The notes beneath the pieces are model-generated. The model saw only the letters and a list, made by a program, of their open reading frames with translations, ran no database searches and was not told the DNA's origin. 64,000 nucleotides of DNA, from NCBI GenBank assembly GCA_947498985.1, contig CANMMF010000003.1:496001-560000 (forward strand). Direction: 5' to 3'. Source of the stretch: an uncultured Paracoccaceae bacterium. GTDB lineage: Bacteria > Pseudomonadota > Alphaproteobacteria > Rhodobacterales > Rhodobacteraceae. Within the stretch, counting starts at the first letter, position 1, and each line of letters starts with the position of its first letter. Positions 8,928-17,934 of this stretch are shown here, piece by piece. Both the position numbers and the translations under genes were made by a program.

Positions 8928-11306
8928 ATGAGCAGTTTCGATGACATGGACGCCTTTGAGGGCGCCTCGCTGGCGTCGCGCGCGATGGCGGCGCGGCCGA
9001 TGCCCTATCTCGACGGGTTGAACCCGGCCCAGCGGGCCGCGGTGGAGCAGTTGGACGGGCCGGTGCTGATGCTGGCCGGCGCGGGCACCGGAAAGACCAA
9101 GGCGCTGACCGCGCGGATCGTGCATCTGCTGACCACCGGGCGGGCGCGGCCCAACGAGATCCTCGCCGTGACCTTCACCAACAAGGCGGCGCGCGAGATG
9201 AAAAGCCGCGTCTCGGGCATGCTGGGGCAGGCGGTCGAGGGCATGCCGTGGCTCGGCACGTTCCATTCGATCTGCGTGAAACTGTTGCGGCGCCATGCGG
9301 AACTGGTGGGGCTGAAGTCGAACTTCACCATTCTCGACACCGACGATCAGCTGCGGCTGATGAAACAGCTGGTGGCCGCCGCGGGCATCGACGACAAGCG
9401 CTGGCCCGCGCGCCAGCTTGCGGGCATCATCGATGGCTGGAAGAACCGCGCGATCACGCCCGACAAGGTGTCCGCCGCCGATGCCGGGGCCTATAACCAC
9501 CAGGGACCGACGCTTTATGCGCAGTATCAGGCGCGCCTGAAAGAACTCAACGCCGTGGATTTCGGCGATCTGCTGCTGCATATGGTGCAGATCTTCCAGA
9601 CCCATGCGGACGTGTTGGAGCAGTATCAGCGCTGGTTCCGCTTCCTTCTCGTGGACGAATACCAGGACACCAATGTCGCGCAGTATCTCTGGCTGCGGCT
9701 CTTGGCGGGCGGGCATCGCAACATCTGCTGCGTCGGCGATGACGATCAGTCGATCTATGGCTGGCGCGGGGCCGAGGTGGGCAACATCCTGCGCTTCGAA
9801 AAGGACTTCCCCGGCGCACATGTGGTGCGGCTTGAGCAGAATTACCGCTCGACCGAGCATATCCTGGCCGCCGCCTCCGGTGTGATCCGCGGCAATGCCA
9901 ACCGTCTGGGCAAGGAGCTCTGGACCGCGGCCAAGGGTGGCGAAAAGGTCCGTCTGATCGGGCACTGGGATGGCGACGAGGAGGCCCGCTGGGTCGGTGA
10001 CGAGATCGAGGCGATGCAGTCCGGCACCCGCGGGATGGCGCCGAAATCGCTCGATGACATGGCGATCCTCGTGCGCGCCAGCCACCAGATGCGCGCGTTC
10101 GAGGACCGGTTCCTGACCATCGGCCTGCCCTACCGGGTGATCGGCGGGCCGCGTTTTTACGAGCGGATGGAGATCCGCGATGCGATGGCCTATTTCCGCA
10201 TGGTTGTATCGCCGGCGGACGATCTCGCGTTCGAGCGGATCGTCAATACGCCCAAACGCGGTCTCGGCGACAAGGCGCAGCAGACCATTCAGCGGCTGGC
10301 GCGCGAGAACGGCGTGCCCTTGCTGGAAGGCGCGGCGCTTGCGGTCGAGGACGGCGCGATCAAGGGCAAGGGGGGCGCGGCGCTGGGACAGCTGGTGGTG
10401 GATCTGGCGCGCTGGGGCCGGATGACCGGCGACAAGGCCATGACCCACATGGAACTGGCCGAGATCGTGCTGGACGAAAGCGGCTATACCGGCATGTGGC
10501 AGAACGACAAGACGCCGGAAGCGCCGGGGCGGCTGGAGAACCTCAAGGAACTGGTCAAGGCGCTGGAAAACTTTGAAAATCTGCAGGGGTTTCTGGAACA
10601 TGTGTCGCTGGTGATGGATAACGAGTCCGACGCCGATGGCGAAAAGGTCTCGATCATGACGCTGCACGCGGCCAAGGGGCTGGAATTTCCGGCCGTGTTC
10701 CTGCCGGGCTGGGAGGACGGGCTTTTCCCGTCGCAGCGCTCGATGGATGAAAGCGGTGTGAAGGGGCTCGAGGAAGAGCGGCGGCTGGCCTATGTGGGCC
10801 TCACCCGCGCCGAAGAGATCTGCACCATTTCCTTTGCGGGCAACCGGCGGGTTTTCGGGCAATGGCAAAGCCAGATGCCGTCGCGGTTCATCGACGAGTT
10901 GCCGGAGGCGCATGTGGAGGTGCTGACGCCGCCGGGGCTTTATGGCGGTGGCTATGGTGCCGCGGGCATGGCCGCCAGCGCCTCGCCTGCGATCATGACC
11001 GGCGCGCAGAGCGATCTGCACGACCGCGCCAGCCGCGCGGATGTCTACAATTCTCCGGGCTGGAAACGCATGCAGGCCCGCGCGGGCGAGCGCGGCATGA
11101 GCCAGCCGCGCGAGAGCCGCAGCCAGGTGATCGATCTCGAGGCGGTCAGCGCTTACACGCTGGGTGAGCGGGTGTTCCACCAGAAATTCGGCTATGGGCG
11201 GATCGAGGGAATCGAGGGCGACAAGCTGGAGATCGCCTTTGAGAAAGCCGGGATGAAGAAGGTCGTCGCCCGCTACATCATGTCCGCCGACGACGTGCCT
11301 TTCTGA
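8928..11306 (+). CDS. uvrD: UvrD/PcrA-type superfamily 1 DNA helicase
   Basis: A 792-residue 3'-5' DNA helicase of the UvrD/Rep/PcrA family, acting in nucleotide excision and mismatch repair and in clearing stalled replication. Motifs in order: the Q-motif region LNPAQRAAVE (31-40), Walker A AGAGTGKT (50-57), motif Ia TFTNKAAREMK, motif II VDEYQDTN, motif III GDDDQSIYGWRGA, motif IV LEQNYRST, motif V TLHAAKGLEFPAVF and motif VI RRLAYVGLTRAEE. The C-terminal tail after residue 720 ends in a Tudor-like part (GERVFHQKFGYGRIEGI), as in PcrA/UvrD. It starts at ATG 8928 and stands alone. Confidence 0.96.
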   Translation: MSSFDDMDAFEGASLASRAMAARPMPYLDGLNPAQRAAVEQLDGPVLMLAGAGTGKTKALTARIVHLLTTGRARPNEILAVTFTNKAAREMKSRVSGMLGQAVEGMPWLGTFHSICVKLLRRHAELVGLKSNFTILDTDDQLRLMKQLVAAAGIDDKRWPARQLAGIIDGWKNRAITPDKVSAADAGAYNHQGPTLYAQYQARLKELNAVDFGDLLLHMVQIFQTHADVLEQYQRWFRFLLVDEYQDTNVAQYLWLRLLAGGHRNICCVGDDDQSIYGWRGAEVGNILRFEKDFPGAHVVRLEQNYRSTEHILAAASGVIRGNANRLGKELWTAAKGGEKVRLIGHWDGDEEARWVGDEIEAMQSGTRGMAPKSLDDMAILVRASHQMRAFEDRFLTIGLPYRVIGGPRFYERMEIRDAMAYFRMVVSPADDLAFERIVNTPKRGLGDKAQQTIQRLARENGVPLLEGAALAVEDGAIKGKGGAALGQLVVDLARWGRMTGDKAMTHMELAEIVLDESGYTGMWQNDKTPEAPGRLENLKELVKALENFENLQGFLEHVSLVMDNESDADGEKVSIMTLHAAKGLEFPAVFLPGWEDGLFPSQRSMDESGVKGLEEERRLAYVGLTRAEEICTISFAGNRRVFGQWQSQMPSRFIDELPEAHVEVLTPPGLYGGGYGAAGMAASASPAIMTGAQSDLHDRASRADVYNSPGWKRMQARAGERGMSQPRESRSQVIDLEAVSAYTLGERVFHQKFGYGRIEGIEGDKLEIAFEKAGMKKVVARYIMSADDVPF

Positions 11307-11430
11307 CCGCGTAAGCCCCGTCTTTCGCGGTCGGTGGGCAAGGGTGTCTTTTGCACCGCAAAAGATCACCAGCCCACACCTCCGCCATTCCGGGCGCTGA
11401 CGGATGCGAAAGCCCCGTCTTTCGCGGTCG
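11305..11430. repeat. Pair of 21-bp direct repeats with hairpins between convergent genes
   Basis: The same 21 bases (beginning AAGCCCCGTC) occur at 11313-11333 and 11410-11430, between the uvrD stop and the stop of the convergent secreted-protein gene. The second copy sits in a 7-bp hairpin, GCGAAAG-CCCCGT-CTTTCGC (11406-11425). The first can pair GACCGCG (11305-11311) with CGCGGTC (11326-11332). The position between two gene 3' ends suggests a two-way transcription end signal duplicated together with its flank. Confidence 0.5.
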
Positions 11431-11853
11431 TCAGCAGCTTGAGTAGCCGTCGCCGTCTGCCGGATCGATGATGATCCGGGTCAGCCAGGTGCCGTTGCCG
11501 CAGACCTGCACCAGCGCGTTGAAGCTCCAGCCTTGCCAGCCCTGTCCCAGAACGCCTTGCAAATAGGCATCGACAGGTCCCGCGCGCACCAGGTCGGGGA
11601 TGGTGGCACGGGTGGCGCGGTCGGCGAAATAGGGATCGCTTTCGTCATTGTTGTGGCGGATGCCGAAGCGGTGGAAATTCGCGCGATCCTGCTGGACAAC
11701 CGCGCCCACATCGAGCAGCGCCGTGCCGCGCGAATTGAAGAAATCCTCGTAGCCGAATTCCGTGTAATAGGCCGCGACCCTCTCGTCCGGCAGGGCGGGT
11801 GAGGCTAGGCAGGCCAGCGCCAGACTCGTGGCGGCAATCGGTTTGCGGGTCAT
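11431..11853 (-). CDS. Small secreted protein of unknown function
   Basis: 140 residues with a likely signal peptide at the N-terminus (MTRKPIAATSLALACLASPA, then a possible cleavage site near residues 20-23). The mature part is mixed polar, with FGYEDFFNSRGTALLD and WQGWSFNALVQVCGNGTWLTR, and ends in Cys, so a disulfide between C117 and C140 is possible. I recognise no family. It converges on uvrD and shares a repeat-bearing intergenic region with it. It probably acts in the periplasm or outside the cell. Confidence 0.65.
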   Translation of the reverse strand: MTRKPIAATSLALACLASPALPDERVAAYYTEFGYEDFFNSRGTALLDVGAVVQQDRANFHRFGIRHNNDESDPYFADRATRATIPDLVRAGPVDAYLQGVLGQGWQGWSFNALVQVCGNGTWLTRIIIDPADGDGYSSC

Positions 11854-11954
11854 CTCTCTCTCGAAACAGCATCGGTTGAACGGCGACGAGTATTCCGCAT
11901 TTTACCTGCGCTGTCATGCCTTTCGCAGCTATCGTCCGGGCGCCGGAGCCCGTC

Positions 11955-12431
11955 TCAGCCCACCGGCAGGGGCGCGTCGGGTTTCGGCTGGTCCATCACG
12001 ATCTGGCTATGCACACGGCTGACCAGCGGATGCGCCAGCAGCACCTCGTGGATCAGCCGGTTGAGGCCCGGCAGATCCTCGCAATAGACGCGCAGCAGGT
12101 AATCGGCCTCGCCGGTCATCGTCCAGGCCGACACGATCTCGGCCCGGGTGCGCAGCAGGCGCGCGAAATCGCGGCTTTGCTCTGCGCCGTGCCGCGCCAG
12201 TTGCACTTGCACAAAGGCCTGCACCGCAAGGCCGAGCTTGCCGGGATCGAGCCGCGCCCGGTAGCCTGCAATCACACCGGCCTCCTCGAGCCTCTGGCGG
12301 CGGCGCCCGGCCTGGCTGGGCGAGAGGTTGAGCGTGGCGCTCAACTCCTGCGCCGTGGCCTGCCCGTTCTTCTGCAGTGCGGCCAGAAGCGCGATATCGG
12401 TACGATCCAGCGAGATGCGTGTTTCCTGCAT
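11955..12431 (-). CDS. Lrp/AsnC-family transcriptional regulator, probably of hpd
   Basis: 158 residues in the Lrp layout: an N-terminal helix-turn-helix (LDRTDIALLAALQKNGQATAQELS, recognition helix in LSPSQAGRRRQRLEEAGVI), then an RAM ligand-binding domain (VQAFVQVQLARH; TGEADYLLRVYCEDL; VSRVHSQIVMD). The start at ATG 12431 gives the family-normal N-terminus MQETRISLDR; the open frame reaches 12482 but runs through the operator. It is transcribed away from hpd, with a perfect 14-bp palindrome between the two. This arrangement suggests an aromatic amino acid (tyrosine or phenylalanine) as ligand and hpd as target. Confidence 0.9.
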   Translation of the reverse strand: MQETRISLDRTDIALLAALQKNGQATAQELSATLNLSPSQAGRRRQRLEEAGVIAGYRARLDPGKLGLAVQAFVQVQLARHGAEQSRDFARLLRTRAEIVSAWTMTGEADYLLRVYCEDLPGLNRLIHEVLLAHPLVSRVHSQIVMDQPKPDAPLPVG

Positions 12432-12435
12432 GAGA

Positions 12436-12449
12436 GCACCATATGGTGC
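12436..12449. promoter_or_regulatory. 14-bp palindrome, probable Lrp operator for hpd
   Basis: GCACCATATGGTGC is a perfect palindrome four bases upstream of the lrp-type start codon and about 100 bases upstream of hpd. A self-complementary site placed between a divergent regulator and an enzyme gene is typical for autoregulating Lrp/AsnC proteins. Binding by this regulator is inferred. Confidence 0.6.
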
Positions 12450-12549
12450 AAGTATCCCGCGATCAATCGCGCAGATTGCCAAACTACGCGCGGATTCCGC
12501 GCGCGACCCTGCTTATCTTTACATCCATCGCGACACAGGAGGATTTTTC

Positions 12550-13647
12550 ATGGGACCGTTCCCGCACGATGCACCTCAGGCCACCATCACCGCTGAAAAC
12601 CCCGCCGGCACCGACGGGTTCGAATTTGTCGAGTTTGCGCATCCCGAACCGCAGGAGCTGCGCGATCTCTTTGCACGTATGGGCTATGCGCATGTGGCGA
12701 CCCACAAATCGAAGCAAATCGAGCTTTGGCAGCAGGGCGACATCACCTATGTGCTGAACGCCGAGCCGGGCAGCTTTGCCGCGCGCTTTGTCGAAGAGCA
12801 CGGCCCCTGCGCGCCGTCGATGGCCTGGCGTGTGGTCGATGCGCAGCACGCCTTTGAGCATGCCGTGAAAAACGGCGCTGAGCCCTATGACGGGGCTGAC
12901 AAGACCGTGGACTGGCCCGCGATCAAGGGCATCGGCGGGTCGCTGATCTACTTCACCGACCAGTATTACGATACCTCGCCCTACAATGCGGAGTTCAACT
13001 GGATCGAGCAGTCCAAGCCGCGCGGCGTCGGGTTCTACTATCTCGACCACCTGACCCACAACGTCTTCAAGGGCAACATGGACACCTGGTTCGCGTTCTA
13101 CGGGCGTCTGTTCAATTTCCGCGAGATCCGGTTTTTCGATATCGAGGGCAAGTTCACCGGGCTCTTTTCGCGCGCGCTGACCTCGCCCTGCGGGCGCATT
13201 CGCATCCCGATCAACGAGGATCGCGGCGAAAAAGGCCAGATCGTCGCCTATCTGAAGAAATACAAGGGTGAGGGCATACAGCACATCGCGGTGGGCGCGC
13301 GCGACATCTATGACGCGACCGATGCCATCGCCGGGAAGGGCGTCAAGTTCATGCCCGGCCCGCCGGACGCCTACTACACGCTCAGCAAGGAGCGGGTGAC
13401 AGGCCACGAGGAGCCGCTCGACCGGATGAAGAAGCACGGGATCCTGATCGACGGCGAAGGGGTTGTGGATGGCGGAGAGACGCGGATCCTGCTGCAGATC
13501 TTCTCGAAAACCGTGATCGGACCGATCTTCTTCGAGTTCATCGAACGCAAGGGGGATGACGGGTTCGGAGAGGGCAACTTCAAGGCGCTGTTCGAGTCGA
13601 TCGAGCAGGAGCAGATCGACAGCGGCGAGCTTGACGCCGCCGAATAG
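12550..13647 (+). CDS. hpd: 4-hydroxyphenylpyruvate dioxygenase
   Basis: A 365-residue non-haem iron dioxygenase that turns 4-hydroxyphenylpyruvate into homogentisate in tyrosine breakdown. The three iron ligands are in place: H167 (YLDHLTHNV), H245 (GIQHIAVGA) and E329 (FFEFIERKG). The C-terminal catalytic domain also has ALTSPCGRIRIPINE and LLQIFSKTVIGP, both typical of HPPD. I chose ATG 12550 because AGGAGG lies seven to twelve bases upstream and the protein then has the normal length. It is divergent from the Lrp-type gene. The homogentisate genes that would follow (hmgA, fah) are not in this window. Confidence 0.97.
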   Translation: MGPFPHDAPQATITAENPAGTDGFEFVEFAHPEPQELRDLFARMGYAHVATHKSKQIELWQQGDITYVLNAEPGSFAARFVEEHGPCAPSMAWRVVDAQHAFEHAVKNGAEPYDGADKTVDWPAIKGIGGSLIYFTDQYYDTSPYNAEFNWIEQSKPRGVGFYYLDHLTHNVFKGNMDTWFAFYGRLFNFREIRFFDIEGKFTGLFSRALTSPCGRIRIPINEDRGEKGQIVAYLKKYKGEGIQHIAVGARDIYDATDAIAGKGVKFMPGPPDAYYTLSKERVTGHEEPLDRMKKHGILIDGEGVVDGGETRILLQIFSKTVIGPIFFEFIERKGDDGFGEGNFKALFESIEQEQIDSGELDAAE

Positions 13648-13926
13648 CGCGATTGGTTGTTTGGGAGGCGAGCGGGGCGGCTTCGGTCGCCTCGTTGTCA
13701 TGTCCGCCGTGAGGATGTTGCGCCCGACGCGCCGGATGGCCGGGCCTGAGCGTCCGGCGGGACCGTCGCTTTGCTCCGGTGCGTGCACGGAAGGTGCGCG
13801 AACGGGCGTCCTTTCGGCGCATATCAGAGCAGTGCATCTGCCCGCGGTACCCGACGCGGGAGAACGGCACGCGCCGCCCGGGTCACGTCAAGTGCCCCGC
13901 TCGCGCCTGCGTTCAAACCGGTCCGG

Positions 13927-16900
13927 TCATCCGCGCGGCATCTTGAGCGTCACGTTGCGCCCGCCCTTGTTGTAGCGCAGCTCGGAGTCATTGATCGCCG
14001 AGACCCGCCCGCCGTCCATCCGGTCGCCCACCTTCACCTTCAGGTAGCGCCCGTTCGAGAGCCTCACCAGCGCGCGTCGGTTGGACGGCGTGCCGTAGAC
14101 ACCGATCAGGTTGACCCGGTTGAGGTTGATCGCGTTGCTGACCGTCGCCGCCCGCGCCACCGAGGTGGTCGTCGGCACATCGGGGCGCACGGTGCGCGGC
14201 GCCACGGCGGCGGCGGAGGCCGTGCGCACGACCTGGCGTTCGGCGTTGCGCTCCGCCCGGCGCACGATGGCGGCCATGTTGCGCGGCCGGGTGACCGGGA
14301 TCAGCGAGCGCGATATCGCCAGCCGCGTGGCGGGGGCGTCGGGCTGTTCGTCCACCGCCACTTCCTGCGCGGTCTTGGGCCGCATCACAGGGCGGAAGGC
14401 TGCCAGCTCGCTCAGCGATATGCCGCGGAACGTCGCGCGTTCGCGCTGTTCGATGATGTCGTCCGGGCGCGCTTCGGGGCGGATCGAATCGAGACGCGGC
14501 CCGGCATCCACCGCCGGATCCACCTCGGGCGCCGCAGCGGGCGGCGCATCCGCCGCGCCACGCAGGGGCGGCACCGCGGGCGGCAGGCCCGCAAAGATCC
14601 GCAAGCCCTCCGGTGAGAGCGCGCCTTCCGGCGTCGCACGCACAAGGCCGCGGTCATCGAAATCAAAGAACATCCCCGCGGGCGGCGGCAATCCCGGCGC
14701 CTCGAGTACCGGTTCCTGCGCCATGTCGAGCGGATCGGGCAGGGCGACGGCGTCGAACTGCTGCACATCCGGGTCGATGGAGGCGACATAGACGTCATCG
14801 ACGCCATCCAGCGGCGGCAGCAAGGGCGTTGTCGGCGCGCGTTGCCAGATGCCGGTGGCGGCATAGGTGGCCGCGGCCTCTTCTGGGGTCAGCGCGCGCG
14901 CCTCGACGGGCACCGACAGCGGTGCGGCATCGGTTGTGGCTTCGGGAGCGGATTCGAGCGCTGCGACCTGGACCGGCTCTTCCTCTTCTTCGGGGGCGAC
15001 CGGGTCGGTGTCCGGCAGCGCCACCGTGTCGGGTATCGCGGGCACCTCCGGCACGTCGGGCGCCGCGGCGATGACCGGCTCTTCCGGCGCGCTGCGGAAG
15101 AACCGCGCAAGCCCGTCGTCGAGAAACACCGAGGCCCAGGCGGCGACCCCGGCCAGAAAGATCAGCAGCGCGGCGGTCAGCATCAGGCCGAGAAAGCGGG
15201 GTTTGCCGCCGACATAATCGTTGTTGCGCGCGCCGAAAACGGTCATGCGCTCGCGCTCTTCCTCGGACGTGGTCACCGCGCGTGCCGGGCCGCCGGGCAA
15301 GGCCGCGGCGCCCGGTGTGGCGGGCACATCGTCGTAATCGGTGCGCATCGCGTTGATGCGGTTCAGAACCGCCTTGGCCCTGTCGGAGACCACAACGGGC
15401 CGGGCCTCGGCAGCGCCCGTTTCGACGGGGGCGGGTTTGCGCAGCACCGGTTCCGCCGGTGTCGGGACGGCGACTTTCGGCGCGTCGGGCAGTCTGGGGG
15501 CCTTGTCCTTGCCGCCTTGCGAGACCGAAATCGGCCAGGGTGCGGGCGGCTTTGGCGCGAGCGGCGCCGCGTCATCCTCGACCGGGCCGGGTTTGCCAAG
15601 GGCTCCCGCGACCGTTGCGCGCGGCGGCTGTGGTGAGACCGGTTTCAGTTCCGGCGTGACATCCTCGGCGTCGAGACCGGCCTTGCCGCCCGCGCGCTTG
15701 CCACCGAGGAAGCGCTTTGCCATGCCTGCCGCGCCGCCCGTGGCCGCCGGGGCGGCGGGGGGCTCGTCAATGTCGATCTTGTCCTTGGTGATGCCCGCTT
15801 CCTTGGCCTGGTTTGGCGGGGTGACCGGCGGCGGGGCCCGCCGTCCGCCCAGGGCGTCGGCGCCGGGATCAAGCTTCAGCGACCGCGCCGCCGGAGGAAC
15901 GGAGCCCGCATCGCGCGATGCGCGGATCGAGGCGAATTGCGGCTTTGCGGCGGGGGGCAGCTCCGGCGCGGATGGCGGGCTGACCTCGGGGGCCGGCGTC
16001 CCGGGGTCCGCCTGTTCGTCGCTGTCTTTCGGCTCGGCAAATGCCGGGCCTTCGGATTTGGCGGCCACCGGGTTGGAGGCGTCGTCAGGAACCGGTGCGG
16101 GCTCGGCCTTGTCCGCAATCGCGTCCGGCTCTGCTGCGACCCCGGGCTCGGGGGCCTTGATCTCCGCTGTGGGCTCTGGCTCGGGTGCGGAAGGCTCCGG
16201 TGCCGCGTCCCGCGCAACCGGTTCTTCCGGCGCGGACTCGGCGGCAATTTCCGGTTCGGCATCCTGCGGTCTGGACGGGGCGTCATCCAGGACCAAGCTG
16301 TCTTCGGGCGCGCTTTCGACCGGGAGCTTTTCGCCGTCGTCCGGTGTGTCGTCCGGTGCGTCGTTCGTGGCAACAGAGGCCGCCTCTCCCGCCGCAGGGG
16401 CAAAGGCCTTGGCGTCGGCGTCGATGACCTTGATCGCCTCGGTCGGGCGCGCCGGGGCCTTGCCGCTCGCACCGCTCGATTTGCCGAAAAACACAGCGCC
16501 GTCAAAGGCATCGTCCGGCGCGATGGCCATGGCCGCGAGCGGCACAAAGCCGTGGTCCCTGGCGAAGCCTTCCGCCTCCGCCAGCGTCTCATTGGCCACG
16601 GCGGCGATGCACAGACGGCCATCCACGCGGGTGAAATCAAAGCTCAGATCGTCCACGGCATAAGGTGTGGCCCCGTCCAGCGCAGCGCGCACCTGCGCCT
16701 CGGGCGAGCGTGCCTCATCCGCCGTGTCCGGCAGATCGAGATAGCGGATCTGTTCATTGGGAATGATCAGGCCAACGCGGTGCCCGCCAGGGTGCAGACC
16801 GCGTGCAGTGTCGTTCAGCGCCTGCATCTCGGCATCGAAATCCGGCGCGTCGAGCGCGGCCTCTCCGATCCGGGCCCACCCTTTCGGAGTGCGCCGCAAC

Positions 16901-16947
16901 AGCGCGATACCGCGGAACGACAGGGAAAGCGCAAATTTCAGTTTCAT
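13927..16947 (-). CDS. Large membrane protein with PilM/GspL-like N-terminus and PilP/GspC-like C-terminus
   Basis: 1006 residues. Residues 1-160 (MKLKFALSLSFRGIALL; VGLIIPNEQIRYLDLP; ALDGATPYAVDDLSFDF; LCIAAVANETL) look like the short actin-like domain of PilM/GspL, which binds a secretion or pilus platform in the cytoplasm. Residues 160-580 are Pro/Ala/Glu-rich low-complexity sequence. One membrane helix lies near 587-608. A second disordered stretch follows to about 930. Residues 935-1006 (LNRVNLIGVYGTPSNRR; YLKVKVGDRMDGGRVSAI) resemble the small beta domain of PilP/GspC. Similar Rhodobacteraceae proteins are often labelled translation initiation factor because of the Pro/Ala-rich part; nothing here supports that. 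No pil or gsp gene is nearby. The domain calls are by eye. Confidence 0.6.
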   Translation of the reverse strand: MKLKFALSLSFRGIALLRRTPKGWARIGEAALDAPDFDAEMQALNDTARGLHPGGHRVGLIIPNEQIRYLDLPDTADEARSPEAQVRAALDGATPYAVDDLSFDFTRVDGRLCIAAVANETLAEAEGFARDHGFVPLAAMAIAPDDAFDGAVFFGKSSGASGKAPARPTEAIKVIDADAKAFAPAAGEAASVATNDAPDDTPDDGEKLPVESAPEDSLVLDDAPSRPQDAEPEIAAESAPEEPVARDAAPEPSAPEPEPTAEIKAPEPGVAAEPDAIADKAEPAPVPDDASNPVAAKSEGPAFAEPKDSDEQADPGTPAPEVSPPSAPELPPAAKPQFASIRASRDAGSVPPAARSLKLDPGADALGGRRAPPPVTPPNQAKEAGITKDKIDIDEPPAAPAATGGAAGMAKRFLGGKRAGGKAGLDAEDVTPELKPVSPQPPRATVAGALGKPGPVEDDAAPLAPKPPAPWPISVSQGGKDKAPRLPDAPKVAVPTPAEPVLRKPAPVETGAAEARPVVVSDRAKAVLNRINAMRTDYDDVPATPGAAALPGGPARAVTTSEEERERMTVFGARNNDYVGGKPRFLGLMLTAALLIFLAGVAAWASVFLDDGLARFFRSAPEEPVIAAAPDVPEVPAIPDTVALPDTDPVAPEEEEEPVQVAALESAPEATTDAAPLSVPVEARALTPEEAAATYAATGIWQRAPTTPLLPPLDGVDDVYVASIDPDVQQFDAVALPDPLDMAQEPVLEAPGLPPPAGMFFDFDDRGLVRATPEGALSPEGLRIFAGLPPAVPPLRGAADAPPAAAPEVDPAVDAGPRLDSIRPEARPDDIIEQRERATFRGISLSELAAFRPVMRPKTAQEVAVDEQPDAPATRLAISRSLIPVTRPRNMAAIVRRAERNAERQVVRTASAAAVAPRTVRPDVPTTTSVARAATVSNAINLNRVNLIGVYGTPSNRRALVRLSNGRYLKVKVGDRMDGGRVSAINDSELRYNKGGRNVTLKMPRG

Positions 16948-17120
16948 GGGCGGCTCTTACCAGTCCTGCCAATGCGATGGGAGTCTTTATCCATTCGTTT
17001 AACAGCATATAGCAACTTACTGCCGAGGAAAAGAAATGCGCCCGATCCTGTCGGCGCGGTCTTGCCCGGCGGGGAAATGCGCGGAACACTGCGCGGTGAC
17101 CCTCTAGCCGGAGATTTGCC

Positions 17121-17807
17121 ATGCGCGCCCTCACGATCATCCTTTGCCTCAGCCTTTCCATGCTGCTGTCCCTGCCCGCCAGCGCGCAGGAAGGCCCGTC
17201 GCTGACGGTGACGGGCGAAGGGCAGGTGACGGCGGTGCCCGACATGGCCACGATCACGCTTGGCGTGACAGAGCGCGCGGACACCGCCGCCGATGCCATG
17301 GACGCGGTGTCCGAGGCGGTGTCCGACATCGTCGCGCGGATGCGGCATTTCGGGATCGATGCGCGCGACATGCAGACCTCGGATCTGTCGCTGAACCCGC
17401 TCTGGCGCAACAGCTCTTCGGGGCCCAGCCGACAGATGGACGGGTTCGAGGCATCGAATCGGCTCACCGTGCGGGTGCGGGACATGGATCAGCTGAGCAC
17501 TATCCTGCAGACCGCGATGGAGGACGGGGCCAACCGCTTTTCGGGCCTGCATTTCGGGATGCAGAACCCACGCCCGCTGGAGAACAGGGCGCGGCGTGCC
17601 GCGGTGGCCGATGCGCTGGCCAAGGCGGAGCTTTACGCGGAGGCCGCCGGTGTGCGGCTCGGCCCGGTGCGCCGCATGAGCGAGGCCGGGATCTCCGGTC
17701 CGATTCCCGGCGGCATGATGATGGCCCGCGCCGAATCGATGCCCGTCGCCGCGGGTGAGACCGGGATCAGCGCGCAGGTGACCATCGTCTTCGATCTGGA
17801 GAACTGA
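17121..17807 (+). CDS. SIMPL-domain (DUF541, BP26-like) periplasmic protein
   Basis: 228 residues with a clear signal peptide (MRALTIILCLSLSMLLSLPASAQ, cleavage after residue 22 or 23). The mature protein opens SLTVTGEGQVTAVPDMATITLGV, the signature start of SIMPL/DUF541 proteins such as YggE and Brucella BP26. It continues DARDMQTSDLSLNPLW and ASNRLTVRVRDMDQLS, and ends with the family GPVRRMSEAG and AQVTIVFDLE. These proteins form ring-like oligomers in the periplasm and are linked to oxidative-stress tolerance; the biochemical role is unclear. It is preceded by CCGGAG at a good distance and appears monocistronic. Confidence 0.88.
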   Translation: MRALTIILCLSLSMLLSLPASAQEGPSLTVTGEGQVTAVPDMATITLGVTERADTAADAMDAVSEAVSDIVARMRHFGIDARDMQTSDLSLNPLWRNSSSGPSRQMDGFEASNRLTVRVRDMDQLSTILQTAMEDGANRFSGLHFGMQNPRPLENRARRAAVADALAKAELYAEAAGVRLGPVRRMSEAGISGPIPGGMMMARAESMPVAAGETGISAQVTIVFDLEN

Positions 17808-17859
17808 CGGCAGGCGCGGCGCCGCTCCGTAAGGTCTGGGTCTGGCGTCATCCGGCCCG

Positions 17860-17880
17860 GCAGACCGCTGACCGGTCTGC
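17860..17880 (+). terminator. Hairpin after the SIMPL gene
   Basis: GCAGACCG and CGGTCTGC form a perfect 8-bp stem with a 5-base loop, about 53 bases after the SIMPL stop codon. No T-run follows, so termination is a guess. Confidence 0.4.
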
Positions 17881-17890
17881 GACACCGCGG

Positions 17891-17921
17891 AGAGAAACCC
17901 CCGGGATCAATGCCCCGGGGG
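17891..17921 (-). terminator. Probable metY terminator
   Basis: On the minus strand, CCCCCGGG and CCCGGGGG make an 8-bp all-GC stem (17898-17905 with 17914-17921), followed by TTTCTCT. It starts 14 bases beyond the metY stop codon. Confidence 0.65.
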
Positions 17922-17934
17922 ACTCCCCTGGATC

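Noticed and set aside
8817-11369. Long minus-strand open frame opposite uvrD
   Set aside because: Same effect: complement of a G+C-rich gene, rich in His/Arg/Gln, no motif and no ribosome-binding site. The helicase on the plus strand is clear.
15341-16663. Ser/Ala/Gly-rich plus-strand open frame opposite the large membrane protein
   Set aside because: It is the complement of the Pro/Ala-rich minus-strand region. The minus-strand product has recognisable ends and a membrane helix, so that one is real.
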